Positions 37,447 through 49,300 of a stretch of DNA of 64,000 nt are shown one piece after another. The stretch covers positions 1,901,063-1,965,062 of the forward strand of contig KL647296.1 in NCBI GenBank assembly GCA_000727475.1, written 5' to 3'. This DNA comes from Sarcocystis neurona. Lineage: Eukaryota > Apicomplexa > Conoidasida > Eucoccidiorida > Sarcocystidae. Each line of letters starts with the position of its first letter. Position 1 is the first letter of the stretch. The position numbers were made by a program, and so were the translations under genes. Below the pieces are notes generated by a model. That model did no database searches. It worked only from the letters and a program-made list of their open reading frames with translations, and had not been told where the DNA came from.

Positions 37447-38800
37447 GCATGCAGGAGTACGAGGTTCCGCCAGGGGAAGGCTCCGCGCAACACGAATGGT
37501 CTGGACAGAGAAACCTTCAGTTTCCCGGACAGGTGAAGCCAGTGCACTTTCTTCGCAGTGTGCCACTTGGTATATTTCGTAAGAATACAGGCGGTGTACT
37601 GCTTTTCGGCGGTGAAGTTTGATGCCATGCGTGAGACAGTTCTGCTAGGGTTATTCACACACATTTGTGGACACTTACCTCTCCCCGCGTCATCTCTCTC
37701 TACACAGGTGTTTACGTACAAATTCATATAATGGTCTTTCGATGTGTATACAGAATTGCATGAATACGTGCGTGCTGGTGCTCACCTGCATACGTGTGTG
37801 TGACCCTCCCTATCTTTCTACCTAACAGGTATATACCTATATAGAGAGAGATGTGCAGGGTGACTTACACTGGTACCTACGAGTGCACGTTAGTGTCACA
37901 TATGATTATTCCGTAGGTTTTCCGGACAAGGCTGGCTTCACGTATCCTAAGCACCCTTGTGTGATGGCGCTACATGAGGGGAAAAAGCTGAGCAGCTCAT
38001 AGCCCTAGCAACCGAAGAAAAGGGACTTACACGGCCAGTGTGTGAATGCCTTCGCGTGTGTATGTACGCACGTTCACGCCTACGTATGTATATATATGTG
38101 TATATATCTGCACGTGTATCTCCACGCTGCTCGGGAGTCTTGCAGAGTGAAGGAAACTGGGATGCGTGCACTGCACACCCTGTCCGCTCGTGTTAGCGCA
38201 ACAAGTGCATTGTCATCTTTTCATGTCAAAATGACATTCTAATGACAGCGCTCCTCCGTAGCTGTAGTGACAAAGTAATTACATGTGTACTCGGAGCTGT
38301 ATGGAGATACGTCTCCACACAAATAAAGCAATCGTGTTTGTTTTCGTGTGTTGGCCCGAACATGCACAAGGACGTCCCTGCGGACGTTTCGGGGTCTCTT
38401 ACTAGCGCAGAGGCACCGGACTCGGCAGCGAAGCCTTGTAAGTGGGCAGACGAGCCGTTATGTATCGGGGCTGCCGCAGTGCGGCTGAGCCTCCCCGTGC
38501 CTATCGATGTTGTGCGATGGGATGCAGAGGCTGTAACTGCAGGGTGGTGTGATGGTGGTGGCGCCTCTACTGCTGCTCCATAGTTGCTGCCTCTGGGCGG
38601 AGGTTCTCTCCTGTCTGCAGCGGATGCTTCCCGAATGCGGAACCGCTTGACAGAGCGCGGAAGAGCGGCTGCTGTAGAACCACTGCCGTGGCAGCACGTC
38701 GCAAAAAATTGCCCCGGATCACAAACAGATCGCTACGCAGGTGGCACATTGCAGGAGAAACAGTAGCAACAGTAGCAATAGCACCATGAGAGTAAAACAT
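37447..38800 (-). CDS. candidate two-exon gene with mitochondrial-like leader
   Basis: A minus-strand frame starts MFYSHGAIATV at 38800 and contains FLRRAATAVVLQQPLFRALS, an Arg/Ala/Ser-rich, acid-poor stretch typical of mitochondrial presequences. It ends at a possible donor (GAGCA|GTAGAG) at 38571, one base before an in-frame stop. A possible second exon, 37641-37447, joins in the right phase and reads TVSRMASNFTAEKQYT and KYTKWHTAKKVHWLHL. A third piece near 37370-37270 would be out of phase. Expected partners and family are unknown. The same DNA is also open on the plus strand, so the strand is not certain. Confidence 0.28.
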
Positions 38801-41800
38801 ACGCCTCACCAGCTGCGGGGCAGAAAAACAGGACGATTCCACGTGGGCTCCAACGCAGATGCGTCAGTGACGGCTGCACCTGCACCAGCTGCAGGAGCGG
38901 CAACGGCGAAAAAAGCTTCAGGTGTTCTCACAGAGCCACCAGCTATAGTTCCTGCCGATACGGCCGCAGAGTCATCGGCTGCTCCAGCGTCCCTAGAAAA
39001 GGTTGATGCTGTTGATGCGACAGCAGTAAGAGTCCGACGTGCTGTTGCTACTTTATTTGACACGTGTTTGCAGGGCAAACCAGAAACATACGTCGCCTTT
39101 TAACGGACGTAACTCCTCCTTGCATCGGCAGGATACCACAGGGTCTAGTTCCTGGTGAGGAGCAGGAAGTTTCGAGACGTGCAACACAAAGAGCGGTATG
39201 CCAGCGTCAGCACCCTTCTCTGCGTTTACTGATCTTGTGGGCACTTTCTGTACAAGAGTACTGCACGGCCAGCTGTCTTCTTTTGTCTACGCTGCTACTT
39301 CAGACGAGGTGAGGTAAACCTCGTTTCTTTCCACTACAGGAGAGAAACACTTTGACCGCCACTTTCGAGGGGACAGAACGCGTGACGACCGCGGACCGCT
39401 ACAAGTCTAAGAAGATACGGGTTCATGTTCACCCATACACGTATACACATATGGGTACCTAATGTAGTAAATTTGAACAAACTTCGGCAGATGTCTATCC
39501 GTAGATAACTTGTACAGCACACCGCGGTATCAACATCGTTTTACACCCTACCCAAGGAGATGTATACAATTTCTCTTTGAATACTTTAGAATCAAAAGCG
39601 CAATGCAAAAACATCATGTCATACGGAAAATGGCGGTCACGGGTGAGTACCCTTCACACAGTTTTCATCTTTATTAGTCATCTGGGAATGGTCAGATGAG
39701 CTAAAATAATGTACATATCATTCTTATGCTCTGGGGCACTGTAGTTGGGCACGTACGCACGGGGGGTAACATACCGAGTTCAAGGAATCTGCGGTCACAG
39801 GGCGAACCGAACAAAATAGGCGAGCAAAGTACTTGGTCATAAGTATAACTCGGGGCCTTCTAATCAGCCCCTGTTGTGTCTGAATGATAACAAACGCGAA
39901 TGCTCTCCCGGTGTTCAAACTCTACACGCGTTTTTTTTAGCATCATGTGTACCTATATGCGGCAGCCATTCAACACTAAGGTGCTCCACGCGCGGGCGCA
40001 TCGCCTTACCGCTCTGGGCCGAAAGTGTGCACGGGCACGCCAGTCTACCAGAGACCTCTTCCCGCCCACACGTGTTCAGATATTGGCAATGCCGACAGGT
40101 AGAACAGAGACACGTGCGTGCTTGGGCACGACTTCACAGAAGGACACGTTTATGAATATGTATGTGTTCTCGATGTACCTCGTATCAGCACAGGTCTACT
40201 CGTAGTGAGTTGTTCGTACGTGTCGATCCGGCTACATTTGTGCGGGGGCGTCATGCCGTAGTCTCCAGTGGGTTTGCTCGGTAGTCTCAGTTTACGGAGA
40301 GTGAGATCACTGCGTCAACAATAAGACCTGTACTTCTATTTATACCACCACGGGCTCAGCAGATCGTGCTATTCGTAAATACGTACATACGTATTCCGCT
40401 TCTTGTAAGTAATCGCCACAGTTGAATAATCCGTTGACTGGGACAACCTGTTTCCTTCTCGTCTTGCACACCAAGTAGTTACGAATCTGACATCTCAGAC
40501 AGGCTGGCGCTGTACTTTGCAAACGGAGTGTTGGTCAGTCCTCGTAGCCCAAGTAGTTTGGCAGTGCCTACTGGCGCCGGGCGCTCCGTAGGTGGTCCGC
40601 CCGCACTTCGTCATGCATATTAGTCAAGTTTCTAGCCTGCTCGTTTAAAGAACCTCTCTGTCGCTTCCTTCCAGCCACAAATGCGTGTGTAAGTGATTTT
40701 CTAGGGGCAGCTTCCTAAAGACACAGCGCCTCGGGCGTAATACTACACCATATCTACTTTTTGAAGTCAAAATGCAGTACGCCCCTGTTGATCTTAGTAT
40801 ATATTCGCCTACCCTCGTCTTCGATAGTAGTGTCTCCGCCCACACATTCACCCACGGATGCTGCGCAGTTCCCTGCATCTTTTTCACTGGTCTGACTTGC
40901 CGAGGGGGACTTACCCGATAAGCGTTTGCCTTACAAAAGCGGCCCATCGAAATTGTCGCAGCTGCAGTTCACTATCGTATCTCGCAGTTCTTCTAAAAAC
41001 TACTATTGAGATTGTCCTCGTGTGTTAGGTTACCGTCTCCCGCCATTTCGTAATCATTCAACCGAGACGCAGTGACGTGTGTGGCGCGCCGCTGAACTCA
41101 CTGAGCAATATGCGGATGTTCCCTCGGACTGTGTGGTGAAGATGCCTTAGGTGCTTCCGGTCGCTTCCACTTCGGTAAAGCGTACATTTCCACTCTGGGG
41201 TTTTCCAGTCGACGTTCAACCGCACACTATCTAACAGCGCGTCCGCTGGCGGCCCTGGTGCGTAGCGTGCGATTAAAACTTGAACAAACCGCCCACATGA
41301 GTGCGGCAGCGGGGTGCCCACAGAGGTCCTTTAGCTGTCTGTATTATCGGAGCATCAGCTATCTGAGTGCCGCTCCTCTATATGTCGTACGCACGCAATA
41401 GACACTTTGCCCCGTTAGGGTTGACCTTCTGCTTATCGCAATGTTTACAGGAAAGTTACACGACGTCGCCACAAAGATTTTGGTAATCATGCTAAACTTC
41501 ATTCAGGAAACGCTGTGCGTGATGTTATTGCCGTCCTTCATCAGTTATACATAGAAGGTGCGCCGACCAGCCCGCACGTCTGCCGAGGATAGGACAGCAC
41601 AGTACGGACGGAATTGCCACAGGCTGCCAGTATCACGAATTAAAACTCGCATCAGATGTTCCTGCATATCAATGCTAGATGTGGGTGGAACCGGTGTACA
41701 CACTGGAGAATACACTTGCAGAAAGCGCAGAAGCGACAGCGACAAGAAGTTTCCCCTTCCCCGCTGAAATTAAAAGAAACAGGTCTTCGCGCACGCAGTT

Positions 41801-43493
41801 ACCACATTGAACAGTAGAAGAGCGGTGGTAACGAACATGCAAAATCAAGTCTTCCACTATGCTTGTCTTTCTGAGGTCACCGCTCCGTCTTCCTCTCGCT
41901 CGAACTGGAACGAAATACAATCGTGAACAAGGACAAAAGAATCCTGCCGTCCAGCAGTAATTAGTCGGCTCACCGTGGATACCAAGGAAATTCAGTTTCA
42001 AGGTTCAGTCACCCCCGGCATCCGTATCACCAGCTCCGTATACGCACATATATATACATATAGATGTACACGTGTACGCATGCGCTTTGGCTTTTCTATG
42101 CGCACATATGCTCGCACTGCGTGTCCTCCTCAGACGTGTATATATATATACATACATACATACCTACATAAACACGCATACTCATGGTTGTATGCGTGCA
42201 CTGTCGCTTTCCTATGTGTACATACATATATATATATATACATACATACATACATACTGAGTGTGCTTCCCTCACACGTACAAGTATACGCATGCACGCG
42301 CTTTGGCTTTCCTATGCACACATATGTATGTATATATATATAATTTGCGCGCTTCCCTCAAATAGAAATACATGCGTGCCTGCGCTTCGGCTTTCCTATG
42401 CATACATGTATATACATATTGTGTGCGTTCCCCTCATATATATGTATATATATGTAGACAGATGAATACAGTAAGTCACGCGAGCGCATGCATGAAAGGG
42501 ACCCCAGCGCGCTGTGTCCCTATCCGTCCAAGGGAAAACGAATTACAACCGTGCAGCTACGGAGTGATATCGTCCGGCAGAGCAGAAGATTTTCGAAGAG
42601 AGGCAAACCCTGCTCATGGATGCAAGCGACCGCTTCAAAACAGGCTCTCCAAAGTTTATCTTCTTTCGCTTTTCAACCCCCCAAAAAACCAAATTTCTTT
42701 TTGTCGCATCGCCAACAACAGGCAGGAGACTGCACTCGATCTCCTTTTGCACGGCAGCGGGCAGAAAAGAAACTTATCTCACTTTGTGTCACTCGCTACT
42801 TCATTCCCAGGTGGCGCCAAATTGGAAAAATAGTTCTTTACAAGTAACAGAATGTGTGCAGGCGCAAAGAAATACCTTTACGCCCTGTCGGGTGAGCGGC
42901 TACCGCTGACAGGGCATTCGTCGCCCGCAGATCAAGACGCTCCACGTAAATACTGAGTGTTCTCCGGCAACAGCTCGCCTTCATCGTCTGTACGCTTGCC
43001 AGTACTTCAAACGCTAAGCCACTACACGTATACAACCAACCCAGAAAAACTTTATTACGCTATCTGATGAAAGAACTTTCCTCTAGATGTGCTATGCCAG
43101 CGCACATCCTGCTTTCATGTACACGATGCAGCAGCTCCACACAAAAGACTCATGCGTCCACCCGGTTCTTTAAAAAAAAACACCACACATCGACGCTGGT
43201 GGCCAGCCGTTCCTTTTCTTCGAAACACACATGTTCCTCCCCTCTGAAAAAGTACAGGCTATCTCTTCCTCGAATCAATGCAGACGATCTGTTTCTCAGA
43301 CCCTTTCCAACACTGTGCAATTCCTTTGCGAGACACCCCTCCGTCGACGTTTCCCTAAGACACATGGGCGTACTCCGGTGTCCTCCCTGGGTTTCTACCA
43401 GTACATTTATTCTTTCTGAGGAGCAGCTTGCTTGTAGGAGACATCTTCGGATTACGAGCTCTACAATAGGGGACCAAAAACTTCCACTTGAAA
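38801..43493. other. no gene recognised
   Basis: Mostly repeat-poor sequence downstream of the Ski2-like gene. 38,806-39,100 is Ala-rich and open on both strands and may extend the candidate locus at 37.4-38.8 kb. A TA/CA microsatellite patch is at about 42,040-42,460, with a motif around GCTTTCCTATGCACACATAT recurring three or four times. Between 42.5 and 42.9 kb three plus-strand frames are open together, which I attribute to composition. Nothing else is assignable. Confidence 0.45.
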
Positions 43494-46337
43494 CTACTGG
43501 AGATACAGTGACATGGCAAAGACGATATCGCGCCGGATGCAGTCGGAGGTCTGCTGTAGCTTTTGATCCAAGCTGTCGTCGCCAATTAGCACCGCCGCTT
43601 GTTTGATCTGACACACGTAATCACCCACACAATCGACTACGTCCGACGTTTTCCCTTGCACGCTCACTCAAGCGTAAAACAAATCAAATCACTGTTGATC
43701 TAAGTAGCTATCTATCTCTGTGAACATGCATGGATACACACATATACGTGCGTACACTAATACTTTCTGTTTCTCCAGACGAGCACAGTGACGCGAAAGA
43801 TCAGCATGTGCTTCAAAGGAGCGTCGTCTCCCCATTCTATAGACGGCAGCTTCACCATTAACCTTAACGAATGGACGGAAAAAGGCGGCAGGCAAAGATG
43901 TACGTACACGCATATATATATATACATTCAGTTACAGGGAAGCACCTACGCTTTGACACGTGCGGGACTTCACAACCGAACAAGGAGATTTTCTCAGACC
44001 ATATTTTCTCTATTGATCGGCGGTTTTCCATACGAACTACACGTCAATAGCGCACTCTCGGTACCAAAGCACATCACGCCAGTACGCAGCTCGGCAAGCC
44101 GGCACTAGCAAACTGATACCGCCGCGTCTGCAAGAAGAAACACTGCGCTCCTTGGTGGCGACCTACAGACTGCAGTATCTTTTACGCGTGTGTGTCTGTG
44201 TGTCTTTGTGTGTGTGTATAGATACATCTATGCATGTACAATAGCACTACCGTACCGCTGTGTTATTCAAAAATACGGACATACAGGCGCGCACACAAGC
44301 GCACTACGTTCTGATACACGTACGGATACGTGTAATTCCCGTCCCTTTATACAGAAGACAGCATCATCACATAAGCCGGAATTCTTCACCGCAGAGAGAT
44401 GTTGGCCGATTAATCGCTACACGCAGAACGGTGGCAACAACTACCCATTCGGCTGTTCACCCTGTCAGTGTCTCAACGCTGAAACAGAGAGAGCATAGAA
44501 CAACGCAAGTAAACAAACTGTGTCTGTGTGTGCGTGTGCAAGTTTGTTTTCCCTTCTTGATATCCCGTGAGTGTATCTTTCCATGTTTTGTCCGGGACAA
44601 GTCCAAGGAGTCATTCAGACGTACGAACGCAGCTGCACGTCCTCGCCGCAGCCACCCACGCACACAGTTCTACACGCACATATTTTGGCAGTCTCCTGAC
44701 TACCGAAATTGGCGCCTACGCTACGCAGTCATCAAGATTCTCAAAATGCCACTGTGATAACCTCGAACTGCTGTCTACCGCGGGTGCCCCAGGCCCTCAT
44801 CGGCTCCACGTCCGATTCTGTGCCACGTGTGCGGGAGTCAAATTTTTTCGGTGTACGTACACCTGGAGACACCTACGTGCACTCGCAATGTTGTGAGACA
44901 GCTCTACAGTATACACACAAGTGAAGGCATATTCGTGTGCCTCATGTGAGTTCACGTCGCGAGCAGTGTGAGCCTTCTTCGTGACACACGGGTACATACA
45001 CACGCCCCTGTAAAGATCCTCTGCTTGCAGTTTGTGTGGATGTTACACACACGTGCGTTTATCTAAGACCTGTTAACAGAATTGATACACTGCGTTTATC
45101 TTCATACATGCGTATTTCTTGCGAGTGGCACCGACGACTCATGCAAACGGATAGATAGGTATTCTTCGGGGGGAACGTGTTTATAGAGCGTGCGTATGTA
45201 CACACACACACACACACACATTTCCTGCCTGCTGATCTTCCTGAGAGAGAATGTACTACGTATACACGCAGCCTACGAGAGACTGCATGTAGTTGAGATA
45301 CACAGAACCAATACATACGTATCGTCCTTGAGGCTCGTGTCGGCAAAGCCAAATCAAGTTGTGTAATGCGTCGGGCCCGGTTTGAAGACCGGAAGGGTGG
45401 CCTGCTGCGCTTCGGTCACAAACAACTCGGGCAACAGACGTTTTGAAAAAAAGTTGCTCTTTCGAAGAGAAGAGACATTTTAAGACACAGAGAGCTAGTT
45501 CCAAGTATGGCCGCAATGCCTTACCTTCCGTATCAGTTCGTCCAGACGCAGAATGCAACGTACGATAGATCCTTCCTGTTATGCGTCGATAATGAGCGGC
45601 AGCAACAGCAGTGTCGCCGTGTGCAGCGGAGCCAACAGCAGCAGCAGCAGCGGCCACAGCAAGGGCAGCAGACGCAGCGCAGGTATGAGACACATGCCCG
45701 CCGTAGCAGAATTCACGGCCTTATCGCCCCAGCAGCCCGTAGCCAAGGCGGTGAGAAAAGCAGGAAAAGCCGCAGCGGAAACAGACGCGCGTACGCGCAG
45801 CAATCGCCCGACAGAAGCACTCCGTGTCAGCACCACTTCCACGTCTCGCCACGTGCGACAACAGTCTTGAGAGAGGGAGGGAGAAACGAACCAACCAAAA
45901 GTTGCACCGAAAATTCAACAGCAGCACGAAGAGGGAAGGGAGGTGCATACCCGCATCAGCGGCAGTAAAATACCTGCTCACAAGAGACTGCTGTATCAGG
46001 CTAGGCCGCCCACCGTCACCTACTGCTGCAGCACCATGAAGATACAAAAGTTCCGCAGGCCGGACAGCCCCGGCGACATCAGCCGCGGAGCGCGAGCTGC
46101 AGCAGCGTGAAACGAAGTGCCATGGCAGAAGCAGCAGGCGGAAAAAGGAGGAGAAGCAGCAGCACCACCACTAAGCAGGGAGAGAAGAATCCTAATAGGG
46201 GCAGCAACAGGGACGGGAGGAACGCAGACAATCTACGCGCGCGGGCTGCAGCAGCAGAAGACGGAAACGCAGCCCCGTTGCACAGACACACACCCATACG
46301 TTACACATCCACGTGCGTCAGTGCATCTCTCTCTCTG

Positions 46338-46369
<32 letters not shown>

Positions 46370-49300
46370 TGGGCGTATCGTTGCTGCACGCCGCGACAAG
46401 AGCAATTCATCGGCCACCGCGACGTGAAAAGCAACAACAGCAGCACTGGTGAGATGGAAGGAGCAGCAGCAGGCGCGGCGGTATTGGGAGACACCCAGCA
46501 GCAGCAACAGCAGCAGCAAGCAGCGCAGCAGCAGAGGACCGCAGAAACCAAGACAGCAGCAGCACCGGTCCGAGCGCCAGCAGCAGCGACAAGAGCAGCG
46601 GAAGAAGCCACACGGATGAAGCCGCACCGCAACAGCCTCGACGGGTCGCGTCGCGTCGCGTCGTCTACACCCGCAGAAAAGTACGCACAAACACACAGAG
46701 ACACACACGCATATGGATACATTTCTTCAATCCCCGCTTATGAAAAAGTTGCCCCGTTGACACTTCTCTATACAAATACGCGGGTGTGTGTCTACTAGCA
46801 AAGCCCTCACGATCTTTAGTCAAGAAGCACGCCCACGGCAGAAGCAGTGAAATTCGCTGGGTCGAGCAGCAGCAGCAGCAGCATCCCCCATGCGGCTCGT
46901 GCTGCTGCAGCAACACGCAGAGCTGCCCGCAGCCACCGCGCAACAAAAGTAACCGCTGCTTCGAAGTATGCCGGCACTTGTCTTCCTCTCTCTCTCTATA
47001 TATATATATATATATGTATGCATGTGTTTGTCTATGTGTTAATATATGTGTTGCCATAGAGCGGTTATGAGATTAATAATAAGGGAAATCGGCGAGAAGC
47101 AGCAACAGCACCCCACGTCCCGCTCTTGCTGCACATATTAACTAATACACATCTAAACAGTTCCTCGTCTTCTGCTGAACCTCAGGTACCGACATTCGTA
47201 CACACATCCACATACACACAGGAGAAACGAAAGCCAAACTTTTACCTGGTACAAACAAATCTACATATACCTACTACAGATAACAAAAGTGCACTCAATC
47301 GAAACCTGCTCGCACAGCTCGACAAACACACACACCTATAAACAGTTCCATCTCTACATACATATATATATATATGCATATATACACACATGCGTATATA
47401 GGAAGATATGTATCTAAACATTTGCACAGATTTATATGACGTACACACACATACGTACCTACACACATACCTATACGACTACCTCTTGCTGTATCCTTCA
47501 TTGTATACTACTTAAACGTGCACGCATACATTTTAATATATGTATATGTATCTATATAGTGTATAGAGATACGATGTGTAGACACCTGAGTAGATAATAT
47601 ACGCACGCCCCCCTCTATATGCTTGTCCTGATCCTGACGTGTGTGCACACGTCCACACTTGTAGACGAATATGTACATATATATGCACGTACATGCATAC
47701 AAACGTACATATATACATACATATATACATATACAGTACACATACCTACATAAACATACATACATCCATTCATACGTACATATACACAGATATAGAGACA
47801 CATACGTACGTAGACACATACATGCATATCCATGCATACATGTACATATATATATATATATACACAAACATACACACATACACATATAGATACACACAGA
47901 ACGGCCGGGCAAAATTTTCCACTCCTCTGCCTCATGGAACATCGGGAGAAAAGCAGGAAGGGAGGGGGATGCACCAGCGGCAGCAGCAATAGGAGAACAG
48001 AACGGCACTGCCTGCTGTCCCGTGTAGAGGGTGTCTGCACGCGCGCCAGCGATAACGAAGAAGAAGAGCAGCACGCAGGCAGCACGTCGTGGGATACAAA
48101 TTGGGTTCGCCCTGTTTGTCTCGCCGTCCCGTCGCGGAACGCACGAGGCAGGAGAAATCGAGTTTTACCTGCGCAGTGGTCCGCTGCATTATTTCCCCGA
48201 AACTGACGCCGCTCGCCCACTCGAACGCGACCTGTTACACAGCGCGAAGAAGGCGAATAAAAAGAAGAGCAGGAAAAGGATGGAAGAGAAGGCGACGAAG
48301 GAGAAGAAGAATACGGAAGAGAAGAACATGAAGGACGAATACGAAGAAAAAAAAGACAAGGAGGACGGAAAGAGACGGAGGAGGACAAGAAGGTGGAGAA
48401 AAAGAAGAGGAAGGCCGAAGAAGTATGCGAGTTCTGGCCTCGGTGCATGCGTATGGGGAGGCGGCCTGAAAAGGAGTGTCTCTTGGAGGAAAAACACTGC
48501 CGAAAGGCAGAACAGGCGTCTGTCTCCAAAAACACACATGGCAGTAACTACATATATACACACACATATATATGTGGCCGACACATGCTCGGGTTCGAAC
48601 GCGCAGGACGAGGGGGGGAGACGGCGGAGAGGAGGGAGACGAGACGGCGAGGCAGGAGGGAGACGCAGAGAGACGGAGACGAGTGTCGTGCCGGCAGAGA
48701 GGAACGTTGGCAAGGAGGAGGTGTGCAGGAAAAGCAGCGAGAACAGCCAGCTGCAGGTCAGCGCTTTTTCGAGGCGTTTCCTCATACAAGGACACTCGTT
48801 ATTTTGTAGAAGTATACATCGGCACAGGTGTAGAGAGATTCGTACGCGTACAGAGATATCTTTATATGTCTACACACATGTTTGTGGGAGTAGTACATCT
48901 GTCTGACTACACACATATATCTATATATATACACACTTGTATGTAGGACAGCTATACACACCCGTATAAATACGTGTATGTTCATACATATGTATATGTA
49001 AATAATACGAGTCATGTTATTTCCTTTTCCTTTTCTTCTCCCTCTATCTCTCTTCGTCTCTCTGTTTATTCGTCATTTTCTCTTCCTCTCTATACGTCCA
49101 CGTACGACTGCTATATCCACGCATAAAACTAAACCTAAGTGCTGATACACATATACATATATATATGTGTATATATATATGTGTATATAACACATGTTAC
49201 TGTGTTTCTTGTCTTTTCTTCTCTCTATATCCTTCTCTCGCTTTGTGTCTGTGTCTTTCTCTTCCTGCGCGTCCTTCTCTCGTTTTTCGTTACCCATTCT

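Noticed and set aside
43067..43606. 179-codon plus-strand frame with a presequence-like N-terminus
   Set aside because: It is antisense to the terminal exon of the Ski2-like gene, whose CIRRDIVFAMSLYLQ end is strongly conserved in the family.
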